The notes under the pieces: model-generated
What the model was told of the DNA's origin: nothing
The model's database searches: none
What the model saw: the letters and a program-made list of their open reading frames with translations, nothing else
Position numbers and translations under genes: made by a program
Shown: positions 7,590 to 17,117 of the stretch, one piece after another
Position numbering within the stretch: position 1 is the first letter of the stretch
Layout: each line of letters begins with the position of its first letter
Assembly: GCA_044222395.1 (NCBI GenBank)
Contig: JBGANK010000003.1
Span: 74,009 to 138,008 of the forward strand
DNA length: 64,000 bases
Direction of reading: 5' to 3'
Source: JAEUMD01 sp044222395
GTDB lineage: Bacteria; Pseudomonadota; Alphaproteobacteria; Rhizobiales; Hyphomicrobiaceae

Positions 7590-9446
7590 ATGATTGTCAA
7601 CAACCGCGAAAGCCTGGTCCAGTCGCTCGAGATCCTGTCGGATCTGGAGCCGCAGGCCCGCGCCGCATTGGCGGCCGAGATGGAGACGATTGCGGTCCAG
7701 CGCGGCGAGACACTGATGCGGCAGGGCGAGAGCGCCGCGGCGATGTATATCGTCGTTTCCGGTCGCTTCGCGGTGCTGCTCGATGGACGCGCGATTCCAG
7801 TCACGGAAATCGGCGCCGGACAGCCGATCGGCGAAATCGCCTTTCTCGCTGGCGGCACGCGAACAGCGACCGTCGTTGCCCTGCGCGACAGCATCGTGCT
7901 GAGGCTCGATCGCGACCGCTTCGACCGCCTGACCGCCAGTCATCCGTCGCTGTGGCGGTTGATCACCGTGGCGCTCGCGCGTCGCGTTGCCGATCTCAAT
8001 CTTGCACGACCGGCGCCGCCCGATCCGCGCCCGCGCACGATCACTCTGATCCGCGCGGGCGGTGCGCCCATTCCCGATTCCTTCGTCGCTCATCTGATGG
8101 CCGCGCTCGGGCAGGCGTCGCAAAGGCGCAAATCGCAGGGACGGCAGGTCCAGGTCGTCGATCAGGCCCGCGCGCGCTCGCTGCTCAAGAGCGAGGGATC
8201 GTTCGATACGCCAGCGGCAACGGCATCATTCAACGATCTGGAACGGCAATCGGACTTCGTCGTCTACGTGGCGAGCGAGGAACTCGACGCGTGGTCGGAC
8301 AAGGCGATCCGGCAAGCGGACGTCGTGCTGGCCGTCGGCATGTTCGAGGCCGACAGCAACGTCAATGCGCTGGAAGCCCGTGCGGCGCAGCTGCTGGCGG
8401 CGACATCGCAGCGACTGGTCCTGCTGCATGAAGCGCGCGGGCGGATGACCGGCACACGCCGCTGGCTCAAGGACCGCGACGTCGCCATGCATCATCACGT
8501 CGCGCTCGATTCGGGCGAGGATTTCGCGCGGCTCGCTCGTTTCCTCAAGGGAACGGCGGTCGGCCTCATTGCGTGCGGCGGCGGGGCACTGTGCACCGCG
8601 CAGATCGGACTTTACCGGGCATTCGCCGAGGCCGGTGTCAGTTTCGACATCATGGGCGGGACGTCGGGCGGCAGCGCCTACACCGCAGCTTTCGCACTCG
8701 GGCGGTCGCCGCAGGAGATCGAGGCGGCGACGCACGAAATGTTCGTCAAGAACCGGGCGTTGCGGCGGCTCACCTGGCCGCGCTACAGCCTGATCGACCA
8801 CAAGCATTTCGACCAGCAACTCCAGCACCACTACGGCGGACACGAGATCGAGGACTTGTGGGTTCCGTTCTTCGCCATCTCAACCAACCTTTCGCACAAC
8901 AGTCTGCACCGCCACAACTCGGGAGACCTGTGGGCGGCCGTGCGCGCGTCGGCGTCGATCCCCGTCGTGCTACCGCCATACTACACGAGTGACGGGCAGA
9001 TGCTGGTCGACGGCTGCCTGCTCGACAACGTGCCGATCAAGGCGATGCACGAGGTCAAGAGCGGCCCCAATGTCGTGATGAGCTTCGAGGTGCCGGAGCT
9101 GACGCGCTTTGATGTCGCGTATGACGCGCTGCCCTCGCGCAACGCATTGCTGGCAGCGGCGATGAACCCCTTCAACCGCGATGCGCTGCCGTCCGCGCCC
9201 GGCCTGTTGACGGTCCTGATGCGAAGCCTGATGGCGAACCGGCAGGACTTCACGCGGCACATGACGGAAGAAGACGTTCTGGCGATTCCTCCAGTTCCGG
9301 CGGACATCGGATTTCTCGACTGGCACCGGCACGAAGAACTTGTGGAACAGTCCTATCGCTGGGCCTTATCGGAATTCGAGCGCGAGGGCTCGGAGCTGCG
9401 GGCGTGGCTTGAAAGCGTCAAGTTGTACAACCCCAGAGACGCATAA
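7590..9446 (+). CDS. Patatin-like phospholipase with N-terminal cyclic-nucleotide-binding domain
   Basis: A 618-residue two-part protein. Residues about 15-125 are a cyclic-nucleotide-binding (cNMP) beta-roll with GEIAFLAGGTRTATVVAL. The middle part, around 145-320, is the linker typical of NTE-type esterases. Residues 325-560 are a patatin domain: ACGGGALCTAQIG is the oxyanion loop, GGTSGGSA holds the nucleophile Ser359, and VDGCLLDNVP holds the catalytic Asp474. It resembles the NTE/NTE-like family, which hydrolyses lysophospholipids. No transmembrane helix is obvious. The start ATG at 7590 follows cgcc without a strong ribosome site. It is probably monocistronic after hslU. Confidence 0.88.
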   Translation: MIVNNRESLVQSLEILSDLEPQARAALAAEMETIAVQRGETLMRQGESAAAMYIVVSGRFAVLLDGRAIPVTEIGAGQPIGEIAFLAGGTRTATVVALRDSIVLRLDRDRFDRLTASHPSLWRLITVALARRVADLNLARPAPPDPRPRTITLIRAGGAPIPDSFVAHLMAALGQASQRRKSQGRQVQVVDQARARSLLKSEGSFDTPAATASFNDLERQSDFVVYVASEELDAWSDKAIRQADVVLAVGMFEADSNVNALEARAAQLLAATSQRLVLLHEARGRMTGTRRWLKDRDVAMHHHVALDSGEDFARLARFLKGTAVGLIACGGGALCTAQIGLYRAFAEAGVSFDIMGGTSGGSAYTAAFALGRSPQEIEAATHEMFVKNRALRRLTWPRYSLIDHKHFDQQLQHHYGGHEIEDLWVPFFAISTNLSHNSLHRHNSGDLWAAVRASASIPVVLPPYYTSDGQMLVDGCLLDNVPIKAMHEVKSGPNVVMSFEVPELTRFDVAYDALPSRNALLAAAMNPFNRDALPSAPGLLTVLMRSLMANRQDFTRHMTEEDVLAIPPVPADIGFLDWHRHEELVEQSYRWALSEFEREGSELRAWLESVKLYNPRDA

Positions 9447-9474
9447 TGAAGGTCAATGGATCGATGCGATGCCA

Positions 9475-9861
9475 TCACTTCGTGGTCGCCGCGTTGCCGC
9501 TGTCACGGAGGGAAAGGATGTAGAAGGCCAGCGCCTCGATCTCGTCGTGGCTCAAGTGATGGTTTGGCATCATCGGCGGCACGGCGTGCAGCCAGGCAAT
9601 GATGCCTTCGAGCGTCTGGAAGGGACGACGCGCCACTGCGGCAAATCCCGGCACCGTGTCCGGACTGGTCTTGTCGCCTTGGCCTGGATTGAGATGGCAT
9701 TCCGCGCACAATTTCTCGGCCAGTTCCCTGCCGCGTGCAAACTCGTCGGCGACCGCCGAAGATGTGAAAGCGAGCGCGATCGCCGACAGCACCGTGGCCA
9801 TGGCGATCAAGTGCCTGCCTGGGCCACCCGCGGTCCATTCCAACTGGTGCCTGCGGCTCAT
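9475..9861 (-). CDS. Secreted or membrane-anchored monoheme cytochrome c
   Basis: A 128-residue protein with an N-terminal hydrophobic segment (LIAMATVLSAIALAFTSSAVADE) acting as signal peptide or anchor. It has a single heme site, CAECH, and a candidate distal Met in VPPMMPNHHLSHDEIEALAFYILSL, a layout typical of class I cytochromes c. The likely role is periplasmic electron carrier; partners are not evident locally. The start is ambiguous between ATGs at 9861, 9879 and 9927; 9861 gives the most usual signal peptide. Confidence 0.8.
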   Translation of the reverse strand: MSRRHQLEWTAGGPGRHLIAMATVLSAIALAFTSSAVADEFARGRELAEKLCAECHLNPGQGDKTSPDTVPGFAAVARRPFQTLEGIIAWLHAVPPMMPNHHLSHDEIEALAFYILSLRDSGNAATTK

Positions 9862-10041
9862 GAAATCATCCACATTCATCGGTTCGTGCCCAACTCCCAG
9901 ACTATGTGACACGCAGCCGCTCACCAAATACTGAGTGTTTCCGCAATTGTCGCAGGGCGAGCCTTCCCCTGGCGCCCCGGGATCGCTAGATAAAGCGAGT
10001 CATTTGCCAAACCACGACTGGACCGCGGAAAGCTTCGACCG

Positions 10042-11262
10042 ATGACCCTTGCACTGGATAACGCGCCGGCCGGAGTAGCGGAAAGCGCTGTCGCAGCGGG
10101 CAGTTCGATGCCTTCGCTGGCCGGGCTCGATCGTGCGCGGCTTGGGGCGGCACTATCGGCCATCGGCGTGCCCGACAAGCAGCTGCGCATGCGCGTCAAT
10201 CAGCTGTGGAGCTGGATCTACGTACGTGGCACCACCTCGTTCGAGGAGATGACCGACGTCTCCAAGGAGCTGCGCGGCAAGATTGCTGCGTCCTATTCGC
10301 TGAACCGCCTGGAGATCGTCACCGAACAGGTGTCGATCGACGGCACACGCAAGTGGCTGCTGCGGCTACCAAGACGCGGGCATGAAGCAAAGCCGCCGGA
10401 AATCGAGTGCGTTTACATTCCGGAAGAGGATCGCGGCACGCTGTGCATCTCCAGCCAGGTCGGCTGCACGCTGACGTGCACGTTCTGCCATACCGGCACG
10501 CAGCGGCTGGTGCGCAATCTTGAGGCCGAAGAAATCGTCGGCCAGATCCTCGTTGCGCGCGACCGGATCGGCGACTGGCCGGGCGCAACGCCGCCCGGCG
10601 ACGGCCGGCTACTGCCGATGACCGAGCGCAAGATCACCAACGTCGTGCTGATGGGCATGGGCGAGCCGCTCTACAATTTCGACAACGTGAAAGTGGCGAT
10701 GGAGGTGGCTGCCGACGGCGAGGGCCTGTCGCTGTCGAAGCGGCGCATCACGCTGTCGACGTCGGGTGTGGTTCCGGAGATCGCGCGTTGGGGAGACGAA
10801 GCCGGCACGATGCTCGCCATCTCACTGCACGCGGTCAACGACGAGTTGCGCAACGTGCTGGTGCCGATCAATAAGCGCTATCCGATCGCTGACCTGCTGC
10901 AGGCATGTCGTGATTATCCGGGGCTTTCCAATGCGCGGCGCATCACCTTCGAATACGTGATGCTGAAAGGGGTGAACGACAGCGTCGAGGATGCCAAGAG
11001 CCTGGTGCGGCTCTTGAAGGGAATTCCGGCGAAGATCAATCTCATCCCGTTCAATCCGTGGCCCGGCACGCAATACGAATGCTCGGATTGGGAAACGATC
11101 GAAGCGTTCGCCGACGTCGTCAACCGCGCCGGCTATGCGAGCCCGGTGCGCACGCCGCGTGGACGCGACATTCTTGCCGCGTGCGGACAGCTCAAATCGC
11201 AAAGCGAGAAGCTTCGTGCGTCGATGCGGTCAAGTGCTGACAGGAGAACCGGCGGGGATTGA
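10042..11262 (+). CDS. rlmN: Dual-specificity 23S rRNA A2503 / tRNA A37 methyltransferase RlmN
   Basis: A radical-SAM enzyme that makes 2-methyladenosine in 23S rRNA and some tRNAs. The protein has 406 residues. The iron-sulfur motif is CTLTCTFC (Cys142, Cys146, Cys149). Other conserved blocks are KWLLRLP, IPEEDRGTLCISSQVGC, NVVLMGMGEPLYNFDNV, LAISLHAVNDELRNVLVPINK and INLIPFNPWPG. The methyl-carrying Cys is in DILAACGQL near the C-terminus. A 25-residue N-terminal extension rich in Ala is unremarkable. It is followed almost immediately by a small membrane protein gene. Confidence 0.97.
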   Translation: MTLALDNAPAGVAESAVAAGSSMPSLAGLDRARLGAALSAIGVPDKQLRMRVNQLWSWIYVRGTTSFEEMTDVSKELRGKIAASYSLNRLEIVTEQVSIDGTRKWLLRLPRRGHEAKPPEIECVYIPEEDRGTLCISSQVGCTLTCTFCHTGTQRLVRNLEAEEIVGQILVARDRIGDWPGATPPGDGRLLPMTERKITNVVLMGMGEPLYNFDNVKVAMEVAADGEGLSLSKRRITLSTSGVVPEIARWGDEAGTMLAISLHAVNDELRNVLVPINKRYPIADLLQACRDYPGLSNARRITFEYVMLKGVNDSVEDAKSLVRLLKGIPAKINLIPFNPWPGTQYECSDWETIEAFADVVNRAGYASPVRTPRGRDILAACGQLKSQSEKLRASMRSSADRRTGGD

Positions 11263-11267
11263 CGGCG

Positions 11268-11696
11268 ATGGTCTGGAAAACGGTGGGACGGCTGGTGTGG
11301 ATACCGATCGCAGCGCTCATCGCGGTGGCGATCGGCGGTCTCGTGCTGGTCTCGCTCGGGCTCGAACGTATCACCCAGGCGACCCAGGGCCGGTGGCAGG
11401 ACGGCGACACGTTGAGCGGGCTCTACCAACTTCTGGTCCAGGGGCAATTGCTCGCCTCCGGGCTGACGCTGGTACCGGCACTCGCCGTGATCATCATCGG
11501 CGAAGTGGCCCGCATTCGCTCGATGCTCTATTACGTTCTCGGCGGCGGACTGGCCGTGGTGGCGGTTCCGCTGCTCGCCCGGCTTGGTGAGGCGGGCACG
11601 ATTTCGACGCTGCCGAGCACTGTGTGGCAGGTCTTTGCAACGGCCGGATTCGCGGGCGGTTGGGTCTATTGGATGCTTGCGGGACGCAACGCATGA
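11268..11696 (+). CDS. Four-helix membrane protein, paralogue of the next gene
   Basis: A 142-residue protein with four predicted membrane helices, no known domain recognised. It ends with GFAGGWVYWMLAGRNA. The block GEVARIRSMLYYVLGGGLAVV followed by this ending is repeated in the next gene (GEWFRQRDWTYYTLAGIVIAL and GAFFYWMVAGHNA), so the two are paralogues. It starts just after the rlmN stop; TTG at 11259 overlapping that stop is an alternative start. Probably cotranscribed with rlmN. Confidence 0.7.
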   Translation: MVWKTVGRLVWIPIAALIAVAIGGLVLVSLGLERITQATQGRWQDGDTLSGLYQLLVQGQLLASGLTLVPALAVIIIGEVARIRSMLYYVLGGGLAVVAVPLLARLGEAGTISTLPSTVWQVFATAGFAGGWVYWMLAGRNA

Positions 11697-11804
11697 GGCC
11701 GACATTCCACAGTCGCCAGAAGAAAATGCGCGCAGCCGGTTGTCGCGCGCGCAGGTGCCTGTAAGTTCGAGCAGCGGGTCGTAAGATTTCGGACCGGAGC
11801 AGGC

Positions 11805-12506
11805 GTGGCCACCTTTTTCAGAGTGACGCTTGGACTTGTCGCCGCCATGCTGACCGCTGCGGTGACCGTGGTGCTGTTCGCGCTGCCGTCACCCGATCCC
11901 GCCGGGACCGAGCACGCCGCGCTGACGCGTGGTCTTGGCGACACCATCGTACTCGTATTGCATGCGGCGACCCACGTCACGTTGTTCAGCGTTTGGTTCG
12001 CCATTCCCGTGATCGTCGTCGGCGAATGGTTCCGACAGCGTGATTGGACCTACTACACATTGGCCGGGATCGTGATCGCACTTGGCGGATTCGTTGCCCA
12101 ATACGCCGCTGAAAACGCCAGCCAGCCGACCATCGCCAACAACTATGCGCTGATCGCATTTGCAATGGCCGGCGCGATCGGAGCCTTCTTCTACTGGATG
12201 GTGGCGGGTCATAACGCGGGAGCGCGCGTTGTCGACGGGCTGCGCAAAGGCGGGACGAATTCCGAGCAGGGCGGGGAGAATGCCGACATTCATCGCGCTC
12301 GCGATACCGCCGCGTCCAACATCGAAGGCATCTCCAGCACAGACAACCGCGCGACGGAGCGAAGGACCCCCGGTCCGGTAAAAGACGCAACGCCTCCTCG
12401 CCGGTTTTCAACGGTTCCGGAGGTGGCACCGCAGCGACTCAAACTGGTGCCCAAGATTTCCCTTCGTGTGCCAGAAAGCGGACCACCCGGCCAGGATCAG
12501 ACGTGA
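11805..12506 (+). CDS. Four-helix membrane protein with long polar tail
   Basis: A 233-residue protein. Residues 1-140 carry four hydrophobic helices and share the GExxRxRxxxYYxLxG and YWMxAGxNA signatures with the preceding gene. The last 95 residues are polar, rich in Arg, Pro and Thr, and look disordered and cytoplasmic. The start is GTG at 11805 behind GGAGCAGGC. The function is unknown; the tandem arrangement suggests a heteromeric membrane complex, which is inference. Confidence 0.65.
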   Translation: MATFFRVTLGLVAAMLTAAVTVVLFALPSPDPAGTEHAALTRGLGDTIVLVLHAATHVTLFSVWFAIPVIVVGEWFRQRDWTYYTLAGIVIALGGFVAQYAAENASQPTIANNYALIAFAMAGAIGAFFYWMVAGHNAGARVVDGLRKGGTNSEQGGENADIHRARDTAASNIEGISSTDNRATERRTPGPVKDATPPRRFSTVPEVAPQRLKLVPKISLRVPESGPPGQDQT

Positions 12507-12579
12507 GCTGCGAAAGCTCAGCCAGGCCGTCCGAGTTGCAGAGCCTTCTTTTTAATTGCGTTTTCGAGCATTTCTTTTT

Positions 12580-12606
12580 TGCATTGCAGCATCTTGTTGC
12601 GGCGCA
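12580..12606. promoter_or_regulatory. Two TGC-N3-GCA sites, candidate PhaR operators, within a promoter
   Basis: TGCATTGCA lies at 12580-12588 and TGCGGCGCA at 12598-12606, with centres 18 bp apart. TGC-N3-GCA is the core recognised by PhaR, the PHA-responsive repressor of phasin genes described in Paracoccus and relatives. A promoter-like TTGTTG (12594-12599), 17-bp spacer and TAGAAT (12617-12622) overlaps the second site, so a bound repressor would block RNA polymerase. The same motifs recur upstream of the phasin at 28422. Confidence 0.6.
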
Positions 12607-12716
12607 GCAAATCGTGTAGAATTCAAAAGTTGAGGGTGTTTCGACACTTTCACGCCCGATCCGACCGCCGGCGCCCACTACGGGCCGCGCCGCCACCATC
12701 GTCGAGGAGGTCCCAA

Positions 12717-13334
12717 ATGACAGATCCCACCCGTTATGCACGAGAGTTCGCAGGATCGTCGATGGACGCCCTCACCGGCTATGCATCAGCCGCCTTCGCC
12801 GCCTACGCCGATCTCGCCGGCCAGGCGTTCGGATGCTGGGCTCAGGCCGTGGACGCCATGGTGCCGGGTGCGCAGGCGCGATCCTGGTATCGGCACCCGG
12901 ACCAGGCAACCAGCCGGCAGCTCTCGTTTGTTTGGCCAGCGCCGGTCAACTCTCCATTCGCATTCTTCGGCATGCCGGTCGCGGGCCGGACAGCGCCGGC
13001 CGTTTTCAATCCGCTGGCACTTTGGATGAATGCATGGCCGGTGCAGGGCAACCCGGCGTCCTGGCCGCTTGCGTTCGCTTTGATGGGGATGGGCGTGTCG
13101 CGCTCGGTCGCCTATCCGCTGGCGCAGGCCAACACGGCCGCGCTCGACGCTGCCACCGCCGCAGGCAATGCGATCAAGGACTCCTATTCGACGTACCGGT
13201 CCGATGGTGGACACGCGAGCACGCACGTGATCATGGACCAGACGAAGCTGACCGCGACGGCCGTCATGCCGCTGGCGCTGGCGATGGCCACACCCTGGCT
13301 CAATGCGTTCAATCAATTGTCGCGCGTGCATTGA
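12717..13334 (+). CDS. Putative PHA granule-associated (phasin-like) protein
   Basis: A 205-residue protein starting MTDPTRYAREFAGSSMDALTGYASAAFAAYADLAGQ, an amphipathic N-terminal helix resembling phasins. The centre is rich in Pro, Trp, Phe and Met (PFAFFGMPVAG, FNPLALWMNAWPVQG). The C-terminal half has Ala-rich helices (AQANTAALDAATAAGNAIKDSYSTYRSDGGH). No family is recognised with certainty. A granule-binding role is inferred from composition and from two PhaR-type boxes in its promoter, shared with the phasin gene at 28422. The start ATG has GAGGAGG upstream. Confidence 0.65.
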   Translation: MTDPTRYAREFAGSSMDALTGYASAAFAAYADLAGQAFGCWAQAVDAMVPGAQARSWYRHPDQATSRQLSFVWPAPVNSPFAFFGMPVAGRTAPAVFNPLALWMNAWPVQGNPASWPLAFALMGMGVSRSVAYPLAQANTAALDAATAAGNAIKDSYSTYRSDGGHASTHVIMDQTKLTATAVMPLALAMATPWLNAFNQLSRVH

Positions 13335-13381
13335 GACGCAGGCTCGATCAGCCGCGATCCCACTACGGTTTCGAAAATGAA

Positions 13382-13412
13382 GAAGGCCGCACCCTCTCCA
13401 GGTGCGGCCTTC
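13382..13412. terminator. Bidirectional terminator hairpin
   Basis: GAAGGCCGCACC (13382-13393) pairs with GGTGCGGCCTTC (13401-13412) around a 7-nt loop. It lies between the convergent genes ending at 13334 (plus) and 13453 (minus). Confidence 0.75.
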
Positions 13413-13452
13413 CTATTCGTTCGACCGTCTTACTGGCAGAGCGCCAAAACGA

Positions 13453-13962
13453 TCAATTTGCCGGAGCCTTTGCCTTCTTCGCTGCAGTCGTCGGTGCCGT
13501 AGTGGCGGCATCGGCGGCGGGAGCAGCAGGCTTCTTCGCCGCAGCCGCGGCAGGCTTTGCAGGCTCAGCCGGCGTGGCAGGAGTTGCTGCCTTGGCGGGC
13601 GCCGCCTTCTTGGCAGCGAAGCCGGCCTTCTTGCGGCAGTAGGCCTTTACCGACTTGCCATCCTTGCGGGTGGTGGCGGCAATCCACGAACACGCGTCAC
13701 CCATGGACGTGCAGCCGGCCTCATCGAGACCTTTGCAAGCCGATGCCGGCTTCTTGGCCGTCGTCGCCGGAGTGGCAGGCGTTGCCGGAGTGGCCGGCTT
13801 CGCAGCGGCCGGGGCTGCCGGAGCGGCAGGTGCTGCAGGCTTGGCTGCGGCCGGCTTCGCCGGCGCGGCCGGATCCGGGGCCTTCTGAGCCATGGCCGAA
13901 GGCACCATAGTGGCAAGTGCAAATCCGGCAGCGATGGCCAGAGCTCCCAAATGTTTCGTCAT
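13453..13962 (-). CDS. Secreted Ala/Pro/Lys-rich protein with a four-cysteine core
   Basis: A 169-residue protein with a signal peptide (MTKHLGALAIAAGFALATMVPSAMAQ). It is dominated by PAAPA and KPA repeats that resemble histone-H1-like or cell-wall-binding tails. Between the repeats lies a compact segment, CKGLDEAGCTSMGDACSWI followed by YCRKK. Its four cysteines probably form two disulfides in the periplasm. The ATG at 13962 is chosen because it starts the signal peptide; a GTG at 13968 has better spacing to GGAGG. Function unknown. Confidence 0.65.
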   Translation of the reverse strand: MTKHLGALAIAAGFALATMVPSAMAQKAPDPAAPAKPAAAKPAAPAAPAAPAAAKPATPATPATPATTAKKPASACKGLDEAGCTSMGDACSWIAATTRKDGKSVKAYCRKKAGFAAKKAAPAKAATPATPAEPAKPAAAAAKKPAAPAADAATTAPTTAAKKAKAPAN

Positions 13963-14340
13963 TGTCACGGCAAACACCTCCATGTGCTGATGCCGATGGA
14001 CCTAAACCAACAATTCTGTCTTGTGACAGATGTCGGAACTCCATTACTGCACCGGCCCAATAAAATTAAGGCGGTTTTTTGCGATCTTCACCGACTTCTA
14101 TTTCGCAGATGCAAGGTGCGGTCGGTGGCGACGTGGTGCGCTGAACGCTATTTTGAACAGGAATAATTCCCGCGGCGCGTACTCAAGACCATGCGGCAGC
14201 TCGTTTTTCAGGCCCTGCGCAAGGAGCGCGAGAACGCCCGAATTTCGGCCAATTGTGCTTGCGATCGGGACATCGCCGCCTATAGTGCCGAGCCTCTTTT
14301 CACCCCATTAGGCCGCAACTTCCAACCCTCAAGGTTTCTC
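13963..14340. other. Divergent promoter region upstream of argG
   Basis: No gene is seen in this 378-bp gap. It holds an inverted repeat TCTGTC-N4-GACAGA at 14015-14030 near the minus-strand gene and a promoter-like element before argG. Confidence 0.5.
14259..14286 (+). promoter_or_regulatory. Candidate argG promoter
   Basis: TTGCGA (14259-14264), a 16-bp spacer and TATAGT (14281-14286) resemble a sigma-70 type promoter. It would give a leader of about 45 nt before the argG ATG at 14341. Confidence 0.35.
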
Positions 14341-15570
<1,230 letters not shown>

Positions 15571-15609
15571 TGCGGCAGTCACTCTCGACGCCCATGTGAG
15601 GCTTGATCC

Positions 15610-16140
15610 ATGCGCCACACATCCAATGACGATGGGTTGTGGGAGAAGCCGCTCCCGCTAGATCGCTTGACACTCGAAAGAATCAAACCGCGGTTCTGGC
15701 CTGCCGTCCGTGCCAGCACGCCCATTTCCATACTGTTGGCGCTTGCCACGACAGCACTGCAGTTTGGCACGCGCCACTTTGCCCCCTCGCAGATAGACAT
15801 GCATCTTGTTCGCCAGCCCATTCATTACGTTCTCACCTTCTTGAGCATGGCATTTGGTGTGGCATGCTGGCTCGCAATCAAGGACGCACGGTATGAGCAA
15901 GGCATCTTCGATCCCTCACCCACTGGCATTGCGAAGCTCGTGAGGGCCAACTGGCGATTGTCGCTCGCATTGGTTCTGCTCTTCGCGGCCTGGGGTTGGA
16001 TTGTGTCTATACTCACACCGCCTTCACTGACACCGCCGTCGAAAGTGGTCGAGATGGTCGTCATGAGTGCCTCTGGAGGTTTGCTGCTGGCAATTTTCTT
16101 TGCCAAGGTTCCCAAGTCACCAGCTGGAGTAAAGCCATGA
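15610..16140 (+). CDS. Small integral membrane protein of unknown function
   Basis: A 176-residue protein with about four hydrophobic segments (AVRASTPISILLALATTALQFG, YVLTFLSMAFGVACWLA, SLALVLLFAAWGWIVSIL and VVMSASGGLLLAIFFA). No domain is recognised. Its stop overlaps the ATG of the following MAPEG gene as ATGA, so the two are probably translated together. AT content is slightly higher than in neighbouring genes. Confidence 0.6.
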   Translation: MRHTSNDDGLWEKPLPLDRLTLERIKPRFWPAVRASTPISILLALATTALQFGTRHFAPSQIDMHLVRQPIHYVLTFLSMAFGVACWLAIKDARYEQGIFDPSPTGIAKLVRANWRLSLALVLLFAAWGWIVSILTPPSLTPPSKVVEMVVMSASGGLLLAIFFAKVPKSPAGVKP

Positions 16141-16565
16141 CCCAATTCGCCCCATACGGCCACGCGATCGTGTCGATGGCGGGGTTTGCGCTTCTCACGC
16201 TGGCGATCGCGCCGATCGCGGCGACGCGCAAGGCGAAGGATGGTGTCGTGTCCGGCTCGGCGCCAACGCCCGACTACGCCAACCCCACTTACCGGCTGTG
16301 GCGCGCGCACTTGAATGCGACCGAGATCATGGGCGTGTTCGTCGCCGCGACGATGGCGGCAATACTCGCCGGCGCGCCGCCGTTCTGGGTCAACCTCGCG
16401 GCCAGCTTATTCTTCGTCAGCCGCATCGCGCATGCCGTCATCCACATCGCCGGCATCGGCGCGCCGAGCTACGGCCCGCGCACGTTCCTCTTCATCCTCG
16501 GATGGTTCATGTGCGCGAGCCTGGCGGTGATGGCGATTTTTTCTGTCTTCACGAAATCGGCGTGA
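16137..16565 (+). CDS. MAPEG family membrane protein
   Basis: A 142-residue, four-helix protein. The segment YRLWRAHLNATEIMGVFVAATMAAILAG matches the MAPEG signature (an R/N-rich loop, xxRAHxNxxE, followed by a helix), and SRIAHAVIHIAGIG is the second family element. MAPEG proteins include microsomal glutathione transferase-like enzymes; substrate unknown here. The start ATG overlaps the upstream stop. It is convergent with the diheme cytochrome gene. Confidence 0.85.
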   Translation: MTQFAPYGHAIVSMAGFALLTLAIAPIAATRKAKDGVVSGSAPTPDYANPTYRLWRAHLNATEIMGVFVAATMAAILAGAPPFWVNLAASLFFVSRIAHAVIHIAGIGAPSYGPRTFLFILGWFMCASLAVMAIFSVFTKSA

Positions 16566-16605
16566 CCGAGGAAGTTCCGAGCGGGCACGGCTTTTCCGGC
16601 GCATC

Positions 16606-17085
16606 TCAGTCGTCCTCGAAGTAGCCCCGCTCCGCATCGAGATGACACGCTTTGCAGTCGGCAACCGACTTGGCGCCACGGCGCTTCAGCGTGGCGGGCG
16701 AGATGCGGCCCTTCTTGTCGTGCTTGCGCACGAACCAGGGCTGCTCGGAGATCCGGATTCTATCGCCAACCGTGCCTCGGCCCTCGCGCGCCGCGTTGTT
16801 CACGAGGTACTGCGTGATCTTGCCGGCGCTGTCGGCATCAAGCTCGGCGTTGGCGCCGAAGTGATTCTTCAGGTCTGCCATCATCGCCTTCCACGACGAT
16901 GCCGGCAGCAGACCGGCCGGAAAAATCATGTGGCAGGCGCTGCATTCCTTAGCCGTGAGTTGATCCCTGACAGGAGCAACGCGTTCGTATTCGTCTGCGA
17001 GTGCAAAGCCACCGAATGCGGCGGCTGACACAAAGGCGACGGCGCCGTAAAGGCGCGTTGCACTACAAAGCTTCGTGGTTCTCAT
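16606..17085 (-). CDS. Diheme cytochrome c (DHC family)
   Basis: A 159-residue periplasmic cytochrome. The signal peptide is residues 1-30 (ending GGFALA). The first heme site is CSACH (48-52) followed by PAGLLPASSWKAMMADLKNHFG, a hallmark of the diheme cytochrome DHC family. The second heme site is CKACH (144-148) near the C-terminus. DHC is a known partner of SHP, the oxygen-binding cytochrome. It is the third gene of the minus-strand cluster b561/DHC fusion - SHP - DHC; GGAAGGAC precedes the ATG at 17085. Confidence 0.9.
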   Translation of the reverse strand: MRTTKLCSATRLYGAVAFVSAAAFGGFALADEYERVAPVRDQLTAKECSACHMIFPAGLLPASSWKAMMADLKNHFGANAELDADSAGKITQYLVNNAAREGRGTVGDRIRISEQPWFVRKHDKKGRISPATLKRRGAKSVADCKACHLDAERGYFEDD

Positions 17086-17117
17086 CTTGTCCTTCCAGTC
17101 ATCGAAGTCACATCTAC

